In this document: positions 8,546 through 17,938 of the stretch, one piece after another
How positions within the stretch are numbered: position 1 is the first letter of the stretch
How the letters are laid out: every line of letters starts with the position of its first letter
NCBI GenBank assembly: GCA_943787985.1
Contig: CALSOO010000005.1
Coordinates: forward strand, 496,001-560,000
Direction of reading: 5' to 3'
Origin: an uncultured Paracoccaceae bacterium
GTDB lineage: Bacteria; Pseudomonadota; Alphaproteobacteria; Rhodobacterales; Rhodobacteraceae
DNA length: 64,000 nt
Translations under genes and position numbers: made by a program
Notes under the pieces: generated by a model
Seen by the model: the letters and a program-made list of their open reading frames with translations, nothing else
Told to the model about the DNA's origin: nothing
Database searches by the model: none

Positions 8546-10044
8546 GTCGATGTTGAAGTTAGGTCGTTCCAGATCGCCTCGGCCGCGTGCCGGGCGGAGA
8601 GTGTCGCCATCGGCACACCCGCGCCCGGATGCGTGCCACCCCCCGCCAGATACAATCCGTTGATCGGGGTCCGTGCGGTCGGGCGCTGGAATGCGGCCAA
8701 CATCCCGTGTGGGGTCTGGCCATAAAGAGCGCCCAAGCTTGCGGGGAACATCGTCGCGAACATCTGCGGCGTTGTGATTGTGTCCATAGTTGGCGTCGGC
8801 GTGAGGGTCAGTCCGAAGCGCGCCATCTTCTGCAGTATCATGTGGTGCCATGTTTCAAGCTCCTTTGGGGCTCGCGTTTCCTGTGTGGCAGGGGCGTTGC
8901 TGATAATCTCAAAACGCTCAAGGGTAGGGGGCGGAGTGTCGTAGCCCCTGTCCATAGCGCAGATGTATATGGTGGGCGCATCAGGGATTTCACCGCGCGC
9001 AAGGCTGGCAAACTCGGCCTTTGGATCGCCGTCAAACAGAACGTTGTGGTGGGCCAGATCAAGACCCTGCGGCGTCGTGGCAAAACTGTGCACCCGTGCA
9101 GACAGGCTGCGCGCGGCGCGTTTGGTGGTGGGCGCAATCTTTTCCAGTTGTGTGCCAAGCGCGCCGGTCGCCAGGGCGCGGGGGTCACCCGCATAGACGA
9201 CATAGTCACAAGGCAGCACAGTTTCGTCCTCAAGTGTGACAGAACGGGCGGCATTGTCGCGCACCTCGATCTGTCGGACATGGGCGTTTGTGCGCAATAC
9301 TGCACCTTTGGACCGAAGGAGTGCTGCAATCGCGTGTGCCAATTTGTGCATCCCGCCTTTGACAACCCAAACGCCTGCGGCCTCGGCTTGCCAGATCAGC
9401 GACAGGATTGCGGGGGACATCTGTGGCAACCCGCCGACGTAGGTGGCGTAGCGTGCGAACAATTGAGCGAGGCGCGGATCATCGAAGTCGCGGCTGAGAC
9501 TTTTGGCGAGGCTTGACAGCGGGGCCATGTCGGGGATCAGGCGGGGCTGGCGCATCACATGCGTACTCAGCCCCGCGAGGGTCGGTTTGGCGGCTTGCAT
9601 CATGGGCGCGTCAAAGGCTTCGAACAGGCGTTTTGCTTTGGCGCAGAACCGCTCGAACTGGCGCGCGGCGTCCCGCCCTGCAAAGGTTTCAACGGCGCGC
9701 AGGCTTTTTTCGGCGTCATTGAATAGGTCCAGCGCGCTGCCGTCGGGCCAGACATGGCGTGCCAGAGTTTGCTGGGGGATCAGTGTGACGTGATCCTCAA
9801 GGCGCGCGCCTGCATCCGCGAACAATTCATCAAAAACGTGACGCAATGTCAGGACGGTCGGCCCTGCGTCTACGGGGCCTGCACCTGAGTCCACCGTGCG
9901 CATTTTACCGCCAAGCCACGGGTGGCGTTCCAGAACGGTGACCTGTATGCCCGCGCTTTGTAGGCGCAATCCCGTCGCCAAACCGGCGATGCCTGCGCCG
10001 ATCACAACGGCATGTGGGGTGTCTGTTGACGCGGGCGAGGACAT
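8503..10044 (-). CDS. crtD: CrtD, methoxyneurosporene dehydrogenase (C3,4-desaturase)
   Basis: A 513-residue FAD-dependent carotenoid desaturase, paralogous to CrtI. N-terminal AVVIGAGIAGLATGLRL, then LGGKMRTV, and the C-terminal GGGTHPGAGVPMATL signature. Introduces the C3-C4 double bond on the route to spheroidene. Divergent from crtE across 114 bp carrying two PpsR-type sites; crtC follows with overlap. Confidence 0.94.
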   Translation of the reverse strand: MSSPASTDTPHAVVIGAGIAGLATGLRLQSAGIQVTVLERHPWLGGKMRTVDSGAGPVDAGPTVLTLRHVFDELFADAGARLEDHVTLIPQQTLARHVWPDGSALDLFNDAEKSLRAVETFAGRDAARQFERFCAKAKRLFEAFDAPMMQAAKPTLAGLSTHVMRQPRLIPDMAPLSSLAKSLSRDFDDPRLAQLFARYATYVGGLPQMSPAILSLIWQAEAAGVWVVKGGMHKLAHAIAALLRSKGAVLRTNAHVRQIEVRDNAARSVTLEDETVLPCDYVVYAGDPRALATGALGTQLEKIAPTTKRAARSLSARVHSFATTPQGLDLAHHNVLFDGDPKAEFASLARGEIPDAPTIYICAMDRGYDTPPPTLERFEIISNAPATQETRAPKELETWHHMILQKMARFGLTLTPTPTMDTITTPQMFATMFPASLGALYGQTPHGMLAAFQRPTARTPINGLYLAGGGTHPGAGVPMATLSARHAAEAIWNDLTSTSTWAPTATHGGMSTA

Positions 10045-10094
10045 GAAATCTCCGGCAATGGGGCTGTGGTGATTGTTGACTCAGGAAGGCAAAG

Positions 10095-10112
10095 TGTCCA
10101 GTATGATTTACA
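10095..10112. promoter_or_regulatory. PpsR/CrtJ-type operator 1 between crtD and crtE
   Basis: Exact TGT-N12-ACA (tgtccagtatgatttaca) in the divergent crtD/crtE spacer, 6 bp from the second site. Probably controls both directions. Confidence 0.83.
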
Positions 10113-10118
10113 CATTGG

Positions 10119-10136
10119 TGTCTTATTGCTGTGACA
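10119..10136. promoter_or_regulatory. PpsR/CrtJ-type operator 2 between crtD and crtE
   Basis: Exact TGT-N12-ACA (tgtcttattgctgtgaca), 22 bp before the crtE ATG. Paired with the site at 10095. Confidence 0.83.
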
Positions 10137-10158
10137 CGTTAGCCAAAAAGGATCACCC

Positions 10159-11043
10159 ATGGGCCTGAATTCACGGATCGAGACAGCCATTTCCAACGCC
10201 ATTTCGGTGGGCCAAGGGGGTGGCCAGCGCGCGGTTCCGCCCAAACTTGCCTCTGGTTTGCACTATGCAACGGCCCCGGGTGGTGCGCGCATTCGTCCAA
10301 CGATCCTGATGTCGGTCGCGATGGCCTGCGGCGATGACAAGCCGATGATCTCTGATGCAGCGGCTGCGGCCCTTGAACTTATTCACTGTGCCAGCTTGGT
10401 GCATGACGATCTGCCCTGCTTTGATGATGCGGATGTGCGGCGCGGCAAGCCGACGGTGCACAAAGCCTATTCCGAGCCGTTGGCGGTTTTGACAGGGGAC
10501 AGTCTGATTGTCCTCGCTTTTGAGATTCTGGCGCGCGAATCCTCCCATTCTGCAGAGCGCGTGGCGCAACTGATCCTGACTTTGTCCCAACGCACCGGTA
10601 TGCCCGGTGGGATTTGTGCCGGCCAGGGGTGGGAAAGCGAAGACGAGATTGATCTAAGCGCCTATCATCAGGCCAAGACCGGCGCGTTGTTTATTGCCGC
10701 CACCCAGATGGGGGCGGTCGCGGCAGGGCAAGAGGCCGAGCCATGGTTCGAGTTGGGCGCGCGCATTGGCGAAGCATTTCAGGTGGCTGATGATTTGCGC
10801 GATGCTCTTTATGATGCGGATACGCTGGGCAAGCCGGTGGGTCAGGATGACTTGCACGGCCGCCCCAATGCTGTGGCGCTGTTGGGGGTCCAAGGGGCGA
10901 CCAGCCGTCTCAAGGATATTCTGGGCGGCGCGATTGCGTCGATCCCGTCATGCGAAGGTGAAGCACAACTGGCGGAGATGGTCCGCATGTATGCTGAACG
11001 TTTGACGCCGGTCGCTCCGAATGTGAGCGCATCGCGTGTCTGA
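10159..11043 (+). CDS. crtE: CrtE, geranylgeranyl diphosphate synthase
   Basis: A 294-residue trans-isoprenyl diphosphate synthase making GGPP for carotenoids and for the bacteriochlorophyll tail. First aspartate-rich motif [17 protein letters not shown] (around residues 87-103) and second QVADDLRD are intact. The ATG has a weak AAAGGA upstream. The 3' end overlaps crtF by 8 bp. Confidence 0.95.
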   Translation: MGLNSRIETAISNAISVGQGGGQRAVPPKLASGLHYATAPGGARIRPTILMSVAMACGDDKPMISDAAAAALELIHCASLVHDDLPCFDDADVRRGKPTVHKAYSEPLAVLTGDSLIVLAFEILARESSHSAERVAQLILTLSQRTGMPGGICAGQGWESEDEIDLSAYHQAKTGALFIAATQMGAVAAGQEAEPWFELGARIGEAFQVADDLRDALYDADTLGKPVGQDDLHGRPNAVALLGVQGATSRLKDILGGAIASIPSCEGEAQLAEMVRMYAERLTPVAPNVSASRV

Positions 11044-12157
11044 TACGGCGCAGAACGCGCCCGCATGGCGTGGTGGGTGGCTGAACCGTTTGGTGGCGCG
11101 CCCGAGTTTCCAAAGTTGGGCGAGTAAATTTCCTCTTACCCGTGGTCAGGCCCGTCGTGACGGGGCGCTGCTGTTTGATGTCGTGCAAGGCTTTGTGCAA
11201 AGTCAGGTGTTGATGGCACTGGTTGAGTTGGACGTGTTCCGGCGTTTGCGGGCAGGCCCCCAATCAGCCGAGGTGCTGGGTCACGCTTTGGACATTGATC
11301 CCGAGCGGATGGAAATTGCGCTGCAAGCGGGCGCGGCATTGCACTTGTTGAAACGCAAGCGCGACGGCCGGTTTGCATTGGCGCGCCGCGGTGCGGCCTT
11401 GATGGGTGTGCCGGGGTTGGAGGCGATGATCCGCCATCACCGTGCTTTCTACCGCGACCTTGAGGATCCTGTGGCATTGCTGCGTGGTCCAGAGCAGACG
11501 GAGCTGTCACAGTTCTGGCCTTATGTCTTCGGGGCCAAAGGCGCTGTGGATGAAGGGGTGGCGCGCACTTATTCCGACCTGATGGCCCAAAGCCAGAAAC
11601 TGGTGGCCGAAGACACGCTGCGCGCGGTCTCTTTCAAGGATGTGTCATGTTTGCTGGACATTGGTGGGGGCACGGGCGCGTTTCTTGAGGCTGTTGGCCT
11701 GTCCGCCAAAGGCCCCAAGCTCAAGCTGTTTGATTTGCCCCAAGTCGTCCCCGAAGCCCAAGCGCGCTTTGAAGGCGCCGGTCTTGCTGCGCGGGTCGAG
11801 ATTACCGCGGGGTCCTTTCGCGAGGATCCCTTGCCCCAAGGTGCTGATGCAATTTCATTGATCCGCGTGCTGTATGATCACAGCGACGATACGGTGCGGG
11901 ATTTGTTGGCCAAAGCCTACTCTGCCTTGCCTTCGGGGGGGCGGTTGATTGTGTCCGAACCAATGGGTGGGGGCGCAAAACCCGAGCGTTCGGGGGATGT
12001 TTATTTCGCCTTTTACACAATGGCGATGCAAACGGGCCGCACCCGTTCGGCGGCCCAAATCGAAGCCTTGTGCCTTGAGGCCGGCTTTACTGCGATCCAA
12101 AGTCCGGCGCCTGCGCGCCCCTTTGTTACGCGGGTTCTCACGGCCACAAAAAAATAA
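11036..12157 (+). CDS. crtF: CrtF, hydroxyneurosporene O-methyltransferase
   Basis: A 373-residue SAM-dependent methyltransferase of the O-methyltransferase family 2 type, methylating the C1 hydroxyl made by CrtC. The SAM motif [11 protein letters not shown] is at about residues 203-213, followed by LFDLPQVV. Start ATG overlaps the crtE end by 8 bp, so the two are coupled. The bchC control region follows directly. Confidence 0.93.
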   Translation: MSDTAQNAPAWRGGWLNRLVARPSFQSWASKFPLTRGQARRDGALLFDVVQGFVQSQVLMALVELDVFRRLRAGPQSAEVLGHALDIDPERMEIALQAGAALHLLKRKRDGRFALARRGAALMGVPGLEAMIRHHRAFYRDLEDPVALLRGPEQTELSQFWPYVFGAKGAVDEGVARTYSDLMAQSQKLVAEDTLRAVSFKDVSCLLDIGGGTGAFLEAVGLSAKGPKLKLFDLPQVVPEAQARFEGAGLAARVEITAGSFREDPLPQGADAISLIRVLYDHSDDTVRDLLAKAYSALPSGGRLIVSEPMGGGAKPERSGDVYFAFYTMAMQTGRTRSAAQIEALCLEAGFTAIQSPAPARPFVTRVLTATKK

Positions 12158-12170
12158 CCTTACCAAATAG

Positions 12171-12188
12171 TGTCTAAACTAATTGACA
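12171..12188. promoter_or_regulatory. PpsR/CrtJ-type operator 1 upstream of bchC
   Basis: Exact TGT-N12-ACA (tgtctaaactaattgaca), 8 bp from the next site, in the crtF-bchC spacer. In Rhodobacter the same place holds the bchC promoter and paired CrtJ sites. Confidence 0.88.
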
Positions 12189-12196
12189 CTTTGTGA

Positions 12197-12214
12197 TGTC
12201 TAATTAGAATGACA
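12197..12214. promoter_or_regulatory. PpsR/CrtJ-type operator 2 upstream of bchC
   Basis: Exact TGT-N12-ACA (tgtctaattagaatgaca). With the site at 12171 it forms the tight pair that should control the bchCXYZ-puf superoperon. Confidence 0.88.
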
Positions 12215-12284
12215 CTTACAAAATGTCGCACCTCTATGAGTCTCGCACTCGGGGGTGACGCCAGAAAATGCCGGGGAGGCTCAT

Positions 12285-13220
12285 TTGGAAACCACCGCAG
12301 TTCTACTCAAAGGTCCACGGGATCTGGCGGTTGATACCCTCACGCTGGCGACGCCTGCGCAAGGTGATCTGGTGGTTGAGGTGTCCCACTCCGGAATCTC
12401 TACAGGAACCGAAAAACTGTTCTGGACAGGTGAAATGCCACCTTTCCCGGGAATGGGGTATCCGTTGGTTCCCGGATACGAAGCCGCTGGCGAAGTTGTT
12501 GAGGCAGGTTCCATGACAGGCTTCAAAGTCGGGGACCGCGTGTTTGTCCCCGGTGCGAATTGCTACGACGGTGCCTTTGGACTGTTCGGTGGGGCGGCCA
12601 GGCGCGTCGTCACCGATTCGGCCCGTGTCACCCGAATCGATCCCGCCCTGAAAGCCGAAGGTGCATTGCTGGCTTTGGCCGCGACGGCACGCCACGCGAT
12701 GGCTGGAATGAACAAAGCTGTGCCCGACCTGATCGTGGGTCACGGCGTTTTGGGCCGCTTGTTGGCGCGCCTTACAATTGCATCAGGTGCGCCGGCGCCG
12801 ACTGTTTGGGAAATCGACCCGATCCGTCAATCCGGTGGTGAAGGCTACGAAGTCATTCACCCCGATCAAGACACCCGCCGCGACTATACCTCTATCTATG
12901 ACGCCTCTGGCCAAGCCGAGCTGCTCAATGATCTGGTTGGGCGCATTGCCAAGGGTGGCGAAATTGTACTGGCCGGATTTTACGCAGCGCCCCTGAGCTT
13001 TGCGTTTCCGCCAGCCTTTATGAAAGAGGCCCGTTTCCGCATCGCTGCGGAGTGGACCCGAGATGACCTGATGGCCACGCGCGCACTTGTTGAAAGTGGC
13101 ACGTTGAGCTTGGGCGGTCTGATCACACACCAACAAAATGCGCGCCATGCGGCCGCAGCGTACGAGCAAGCCTTTACCGATCCGGCTTGTCTCAAAATGA
13201 TTATGAACTGGGAGCACTGA
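12285..13220 (+). CDS. bchC: BchC, 3-hydroxyethyl bacteriochlorophyllide a dehydrogenase
   Basis: A 311-residue zinc-less MDR-type dehydrogenase that oxidises the C3 hydroxyethyl group to acetyl. Marks: [19 protein letters not shown] and [14 protein letters not shown]. Start is TTG at 12285: it directly precedes the conserved [10 protein letters not shown] and has a strong GGGGAGG (12273-12279) five bases upstream. A GTG at 12255 is in frame but lacks such support. First gene of bchCXYZ-pufQBALMC. Confidence 0.94.
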   Translation: METTAVLLKGPRDLAVDTLTLATPAQGDLVVEVSHSGISTGTEKLFWTGEMPPFPGMGYPLVPGYEAAGEVVEAGSMTGFKVGDRVFVPGANCYDGAFGLFGGAARRVVTDSARVTRIDPALKAEGALLALAATARHAMAGMNKAVPDLIVGHGVLGRLLARLTIASGAPAPTVWEIDPIRQSGGEGYEVIHPDQDTRRDYTSIYDASGQAELLNDLVGRIAKGGEIVLAGFYAAPLSFAFPPAFMKEARFRIAAEWTRDDLMATRALVESGTLSLGGLITHQQNARHAAAAYEQAFTDPACLKMIMNWEH

Positions 13221-13223
13221 TCC

Positions 13224-14225
13224 ATGAAAGACGAAGTACCAAACCTGAAGGATTTCGATCAGCGACTGCGTGATGAGGCCCATGAAGACCTTGCGGACAT
13301 CATCCATGACGAGCCCACAAGCAAAACCCAGATTATTGCGATCTATGGCAAAGGCGGCATCGGCAAATCCTTTACGCTGGCCAACCTGAGCCACATGATG
13401 GCCGAACAAGGCAAACGTGTTTTGCTGATTGGCTGCGATCCAAAGTCTGACACGACCTCTTTGTTGTTTGGCGGCAAAGCCTGCCCCACCATCATCGAGA
13501 CCTCTACCCGCAAGAAACTGGCGGGTGAGGAAGTCGCCATTGGAGACGTCTGCTTTAAACGCGGTGGTGTGTTCGCCATGGAACTTGGCGGCCCTGAAGT
13601 TGGTCGCGGTTGCGGTGGGCGCGGTATTATCCACGGTTTTGAATTGCTCGAAAAACTGGGATTCCACGATTGGGACTTTGACTACGTTCTGCTCGACTTC
13701 CTGGGTGACGTGGTGTGTGGCGGTTTTGGTTTGCCCATCGCCCGTGACATGGCCCAAAAAGTAATCTTGGTCGCCTCCAACGATTTGCAGTCCTTGTACG
13801 TGGCCAACAACGTGTGTTCCGCGGTTGAATATTTCCGGAAGCTGGGCGGCAATGTCGGTGTGGCCGGCTTGGTCATCAACAAAGATGACGGGTCCGGTGA
13901 AGCTGCGGCTTTTGCCAAAGCGGTTGATATTCCGGTTCTGGCCTCCATTCCGCAAAACGATGATTTGCGCAAGAAATCTGCCAACTATCAGATCGTAGGT
14001 ACGGCTGAGTCCGAGTGGGGCGCGATGTTTGCCGCCCTTGGTGACAATGTCGCTGTCGCACCGCCTGTCCGTCCGACCCCGTTGGATCAGGATGCGTTGC
14101 TCAACTTGTTTGATGCCTCTGAAACCGGTGGCGATTTCGTTTTGGTGCCCGCCACGGATATGGACATGCGCGGCAAGAACGCAGAGCCCCTCCCGTCTCT
14201 TGAGGTGGTCTACGACGATGCATGA
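13224..14225 (+). CDS. bchX: BchX, chlorophyllide reductase iron protein
   Basis: A 333-residue NifH-like ATPase that delivers electrons to BchYZ for reduction of the chlorophyllide B ring. P-loop [11 protein letters not shown] near residue 40 and the two Cys ligand regions GRGCGGRG and [10 protein letters not shown] for the inter-subunit 4Fe-4S cluster. It sits 3 bp after bchC, and its stop overlaps a small ORF. Confidence 0.96.
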   Translation: MKDEVPNLKDFDQRLRDEAHEDLADIIHDEPTSKTQIIAIYGKGGIGKSFTLANLSHMMAEQGKRVLLIGCDPKSDTTSLLFGGKACPTIIETSTRKKLAGEEVAIGDVCFKRGGVFAMELGGPEVGRGCGGRGIIHGFELLEKLGFHDWDFDYVLLDFLGDVVCGGFGLPIARDMAQKVILVASNDLQSLYVANNVCSAVEYFRKLGGNVGVAGLVINKDDGSGEAAAFAKAVDIPVLASIPQNDDLRKKSANYQIVGTAESEWGAMFAALGDNVAVAPPVRPTPLDQDALLNLFDASETGGDFVLVPATDMDMRGKNAEPLPSLEVVYDDA

Positions 14226-14388
14226 GGAACAACTTAAAGAAGTTCTCGCGGCGCATGCAGCCGTAGCCGAGACTGTGAAGCAGGCCCAAGATTTGCGCGC
14301 AAAAAACCGGCGGACCCTGGAGGCGAGTAGAAAGTTGCTCGCCGAAGTGAACCGCCAACGAAGTGAGTTGCAAAACTGTAATGTCTAA
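14218..14388 (+). CDS. Small helical ORF between bchX and bchY
   Basis: A 56-codon frame starting at an ATG that overlaps the last two bchX codons and stop by 8 bp and ending 8 bp inside bchY. The product (MHEEQLKEVLAAHAAVAETV... ending NRQRSELQNCNV) is Gln, Ala, Glu, Lys and Arg rich, free of Pro and Gly, and looks like one long amphipathic or coiled-coil helix. I do not recognise a family. The tight overlaps on both sides suggest real, coupled translation, perhaps as a linker to bchY or a small partner of the BchXYZ enzyme; function is unknown. Confidence 0.6.
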   Translation: MHEEQLKEVLAAHAAVAETVKQAQDLRAKNRRTLEASRKLLAEVNRQRSELQNCNV

Positions 14389-15934
14389 AGATGAAGTAAC
14401 ATACGACACCGCCGAAACGGCTGATGTGGCCTCTACGCCAAACGATGCCGCGCCTGCTGTTGATGGAATGGGATGTCATTCCGGGTCCGAAATGGAAAAA
14501 GCCGCCCGTTTGGCGGGTCAGTCCGAACTGTTAGACCAGTTCGCGGCAGATTATCCCCAAGGCCCCCATGATAAACCTCAATCCATGTGCCCTGCCTTTG
14601 GCTCGTTGCGTGTCGGATTGCGGATGCGCCGTACCGCCACGATCCTGAGCGGGTCGGCCTGTTGTGTGTATGGTTTGACGTTTGTGTCCCACTTTTACGG
14701 CGCGCGCCGCTCTGTCGGCTATGTGCCTTTCAATTCCGAGACCTTGGTCACCGGTAAGCTGTTCGAGGATATCCGCGAGAGTGTTCACGAGTTGGCCGAC
14801 CCTGAAAAATATGACGCTATCGTTGTGACGAACCTTTGTGTTCCGTCTGCGTCTGGTGTGCCTTTGCGTCTTTTGCCCCGCGAGATTGACGGTGTGCGCA
14901 TTGTTGGCATCGATGTTCCGGGTTTCGGTATTCCGACCCATGCCGAGGCCAAGGACGTTTTGGCCGGTGCGATGTTGAAATACGCCCGCGAAGAAATCAC
15001 GGCAGGTCCTGTTGCGGCGCCTGCGTCTGGTAAATCCGATCGCCCGACCGTCGCGTTGCTGGGGGAAATGTTCCCTGCTGATCCGATGATGATTGGCGCG
15101 ATGTTGGCCCCGATGGGGTTGGCTGCGGGTCCTGTTGTTCCGTGCCGTGAGTGGCGTGAACTTTATGCGGCCCTTGATTGTTCTGTCGTGGCTGCGGTTC
15201 ATCCGTTTTACACTGCTGCCGTGCGTGAATTTCAGGCCGCCGGTCGCCCTGTTGTTGGGTCTGCCCCTGTCGGTGTTGATGGCACGGCTGCGTGGCTCAA
15301 AGGGATTGGCGAGGCACATGGCTGCACGCCTGATCAAATCGCTGCGGCTCAAAACGCATTCTTGCCTGCGATCAAAGCGGCCCTTGATGGCGCAAAGATC
15401 AACGGCACGATCACGCTGTCCGGTTACGAGGGTTCCGAGTTGTTGGTTGCCCGTTTGATGATCGAAAGTGGCGCCAATGTTCCTTATGTTGGTACGGCCT
15501 GTCCCAAGACCCCTTGGAACGCCGAGGATTGTGCGTGGCTTCAGGCCAAAGGCGTCAAAGTCAAATTCCGCGCCTCCCTTGAGGATGATTGCGCTGCGAT
15601 GGAAGCGATCAAACCTGATTTGGCCATCGGCACGACCCCTGTTGTGCAGAAAGCCAAAGAGCTGGGTATTCCCGGTCTTTACTTCACCAACCTGATTTCT
15701 GCGCGCCCTCTTATGGGTCCTGCGGGTGCCGGGTCGTTGGCCCAAGTCGTCAATGCTGCGATCGGAAACAAAGACCGGATGCTGCACATGAAAGCCTTTT
15801 TTGAAGGTGTGGGAACGGGTGACACGGCGGGTGTCTGGGAAGGCGCGCCAAATGTGCGCGAAGATTTCCGCGCCTTGAATGCCAAAAAGATTGAACGCCA
15901 GCGCAAAGCTGCTGCTGCAGCGGAGATGATCTGA
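14381..15934 (+). CDS. bchY: BchY, chlorophyllide reductase subunit Y
   Basis: A 517-residue NifD-like subunit of chlorophyllide a oxidoreductase. Cys ligand candidates lie in SMCPAFGSLR and SACCVYGLTFVSHFYGARRSVGYVPF. Start ATG at 14381 (MSKDEVTY); an in-frame ATG at 14363 is inside the small upstream ORF and less likely. The first 35 residues are variable, then GMGCHSGSEMEKAARL opens the conserved part. Confidence 0.95.
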   Translation: MSKDEVTYDTAETADVASTPNDAAPAVDGMGCHSGSEMEKAARLAGQSELLDQFAADYPQGPHDKPQSMCPAFGSLRVGLRMRRTATILSGSACCVYGLTFVSHFYGARRSVGYVPFNSETLVTGKLFEDIRESVHELADPEKYDAIVVTNLCVPSASGVPLRLLPREIDGVRIVGIDVPGFGIPTHAEAKDVLAGAMLKYAREEITAGPVAAPASGKSDRPTVALLGEMFPADPMMIGAMLAPMGLAAGPVVPCREWRELYAALDCSVVAAVHPFYTAAVREFQAAGRPVVGSAPVGVDGTAAWLKGIGEAHGCTPDQIAAAQNAFLPAIKAALDGAKINGTITLSGYEGSELLVARLMIESGANVPYVGTACPKTPWNAEDCAWLQAKGVKVKFRASLEDDCAAMEAIKPDLAIGTTPVVQKAKELGIPGLYFTNLISARPLMGPAGAGSLAQVVNAAIGNKDRMLHMKAFFEGVGTGDTAGVWEGAPNVREDFRALNAKKIERQRKAAAAAEMI

Positions 15935-15963
15935 TGTTTGAGCGTGTTGCATACGGCGTGATC

Positions 15964-16018
15964 GGGGCTCTGCCCCCGGCCTACGGCCTCCCCCGAGGTT
16001 TATCTTGCGAGATGAAGC
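15964..16018. repeat. GC-rich dispersed repeat element, copy A (bchY-bchZ)
   Basis: Begins ggggctctgcccccggcc, then tacggcctcccccgaggttt and atcttgcgagatgaag. The first part folds as two consecutive hairpins (GGGGCtctGCCCCC and GGCCtacGGCC), and the block has the layout of the short intergenic repeats common in Rhodobacteraceae genomes. A second, diverged copy lies inside bchB at 54980. It fills most of the 97-bp spacer before bchZ and could modulate translation or mRNA stability. Confidence 0.6.
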
Positions 16019-16031
16019 AGGGGTGTGTGTC

Positions 16032-17516
16032 ATGCTAGTTATGGATCACGACCGCGCGGGCGGATATTGGGGTGCGGTTTACGCGTTCTGTGCTGTCAAA
16101 GGATTGCAGGTTGTTATCGACGGTCCGGTGGGCTGCGAGAACCTGCCTGTCACGTCTGTGTTGCACTACACTGACGGTTTGCCCCCGCATGAGTTGCCCA
16201 TTGTCACCACGGGTTTGGGCGAAGAAGAATTGGGCCGCGACGGGACCGAGGGTGCGATGCGTCGTGCTTGGAATACTCTTGATCCGGCTTTGCCAGCGGT
16301 TGTTGTCACCGGCTCTATTGCCGAGATGATCGGCGGCGGCGTGACCCCGATGGGGACGAATATTCAACGGTTTTTGCCGCGCACTATTGATGAAGATCAA
16401 TGGGAAGCTGCGGACCGTGCCATGACCTGGATTTTTACCGAGTTTGGCATGACCAAAGGGCGCATGCCGCCTGAAAAGAAACGTGAAGAAGGTGCGCGTC
16501 CTCGCGTTAACATTCTTGGCCCGATGTATGGCACGTTCAATATGCCATCCGATTTGGCCGAGATCCGCAGGCTGGTCGAAGGGCTGGGCTGCGAGGTCAA
16601 CATGGTGATGCCTATGGGCGCCCATGTGGCCGAAATGAGAGATCTGGTAAATGCCGATGTGAACATCTGCATGTACCGCGAGTTCGGGCGTGGATTGTGT
16701 GAGCTTCTTGCCAAGCCATACTTGCAAGCCCCGATAGGGATCGAGAGCACGACCAAGTTCCTGCGCGCACTGGGGGATTTGGTCGGCCTCGATCCCGAAC
16801 CATTTATCGAGATCGAGAAGCATTCCACCATTAAACCGGTTTGGGATCTGTGGCGTTCGGTGACGCAAGATTTCTTTGCCACCGCATCTTTTGCAATTGT
16901 GGCGAACGAGACTTACACCCGCGGCATCCGCCAGTTCCTGGAGGATGACATGGGTTTGCCCTGCGCCTTTGCGGTCGCCCGTTTGCGCGGCAAGAAAACC
17001 AACAACGATGAAGTCCGGGCAATGATGGCCCAGAAGCGCCCTCTTATCGTCATGGGCTCCATCAACGAGAAGATGTACATGGCCGAGCTGAAAGCCGGCT
17101 TTGGCCCGGCCCCTGCCTTTATTCCGGCGTCCTTTCCGGGGGCTGCGATCCGGCGAGCCACGGGGACCCCGTTTATGGGCTACGCCGGTGCGACTTATAT
17201 GATTCAGGAAGTGTGCAACGGGCTGTTTGATGCCTTGTTCCACATCCTCCCTCTGGCGACCGACATTGACGCCACCGAGGCCACCCCGACAACCCTTCGC
17301 CGCGACTTCCCTTGGGATGTTGATGCGCAGGCCATGCTGGACCGCATTGTGGAACAGCATCCGATCCTAACCCGAATTTCCGCGGCCAAAACCTTGCGCG
17401 ATGCGGCTGAGCAAGCAGCCCTCGCGTCCGGGGCGGAACGTGTGGTTTTGGAAACTGTGCGCGCATTGGACCCTGCTTTGGCCGGGTCATCACCAACAGG
17501 AGGAGAGACGACATGA
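16032..17516 (+). CDS. bchZ: BchZ, chlorophyllide reductase subunit Z
   Basis: A 494-residue NifK-like partner of BchY. The start is ATG at 16032, giving [19 protein letters not shown], the conserved N-terminus; an upstream ATG at 16005 lies in the repeat region. Conserved [20 protein letters not shown] and [11 protein letters not shown] follow. The 3' end overlaps pufQ by 4 bp. In Rhodobacter the bchZ 3' half also carries a puf promoter; I could not identify one here by eye. Confidence 0.95.
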   Translation: MLVMDHDRAGGYWGAVYAFCAVKGLQVVIDGPVGCENLPVTSVLHYTDGLPPHELPIVTTGLGEEELGRDGTEGAMRRAWNTLDPALPAVVVTGSIAEMIGGGVTPMGTNIQRFLPRTIDEDQWEAADRAMTWIFTEFGMTKGRMPPEKKREEGARPRVNILGPMYGTFNMPSDLAEIRRLVEGLGCEVNMVMPMGAHVAEMRDLVNADVNICMYREFGRGLCELLAKPYLQAPIGIESTTKFLRALGDLVGLDPEPFIEIEKHSTIKPVWDLWRSVTQDFFATASFAIVANETYTRGIRQFLEDDMGLPCAFAVARLRGKKTNNDEVRAMMAQKRPLIVMGSINEKMYMAELKAGFGPAPAFIPASFPGAAIRRATGTPFMGYAGATYMIQEVCNGLFDALFHILPLATDIDATEATPTTLRRDFPWDVDAQAMLDRIVEQHPILTRISAAKTLRDAAEQAALASGAERVVLETVRALDPALAGSSPTGGETT

Positions 17517-17746
17517 GTGATCTGACGTCCAACACCCCGATGGAGCACACCGCTGCTCCGAAACGCAATGCGCAAAAGACCGAGTTCATGGTCTATTTTG
17601 CAGTGATATTTGTGGCGACTTTGCCGCTGGCCTGCCTGACCTGGGCATTGGCGGCGTTCAAGTCCCGGTCTTTTACAGACAAAGGCCCGATGGCCCGCGC
17701 CTGGTCACAGGCCCGCATCATCACACCTATGATTTTCTCACACTAA
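17513..17746 (+). CDS. pufQ: PufQ, bacteriochlorophyll-related small membrane protein
   Basis: A 77-residue protein with one hydrophobic segment ([22 protein letters not shown]) and the family tail [19 protein letters not shown]. PufQ promotes bacteriochlorophyll synthesis or delivery for LH1-RC assembly in Rhodobacter. ATG overlaps bchZ by 4 bp and follows a GGAGGAGAG ribosome site. A hairpin begins over its stop codon. Confidence 0.9.
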   Translation: MSDLTSNTPMEHTAAPKRNAQKTEFMVYFAVIFVATLPLACLTWALAAFKSRSFTDKGPMARAWSQARIITPMIFSH

Positions 17747-17769
17747 ACTGCCTTCGCAGTTTCAGTGAG
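17737..17769 (+). promoter_or_regulatory. Stem-loop at the pufQ stop / start of the pufB leader
   Basis: ctcacactaaactgc-cttc-gcagtttcagtgag folds into a stem of about 14 bp with a CTTC tetraloop; the inner AAACTGC/GCAGTTT part is perfect. It spans the pufQ TAA. By analogy to Rhodobacter puf mRNA it may mark a processing or 5'-protecting structure separating pufQ from pufBA messages. Confidence 0.6.
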
Positions 17770-17900
17770 ATGATGACCCTTGGTCTACGGGCTGGGGGCG
17801 TCCTCGTATTTCTCAACTTGTGTGCGCCTGTTGGGATCAGAAACTGGACGCCTGTGATGGGCGGACAGAGCCCCGAGGGGGGAGACCCCTAAAGGACCCG

Positions 17901-17938
17901 GCCGCGGGGAGCGCGGCGTCAGCATAACCTCCCGGAGG
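17901..17938 (+). promoter_or_regulatory. pufB leader hairpins, the second hiding the ribosome binding site
   Basis: A perfect GCCGCG-gggag-CGCGGC hairpin (17901-17917) is followed by CCTC-ccg-GAGG (17928-17938), in which the strand GAGG is the pufB Shine-Dalgarno (ggaggaattatt before ATG 17946). Both lie in the roughly 200-nt untranslated stretch 17747-17945. Suggests structured control of LH1 translation; inferred from sequence only. Confidence 0.5.

Noticed and set aside
8546-8851. N-terminal extension of crtC to 8851
   Set aside because: The extra residues are the crtD gene read in another frame and resemble no CrtC.
14531-16033. 500-codon minus-strand frame antisense to bchY (and similar long frames opposite bchZ, pufL, bchH and bchL)
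   Set aside because: They are shadows of strongly biased codons in unmistakable genes; none has a recognisable domain or ribosome site.
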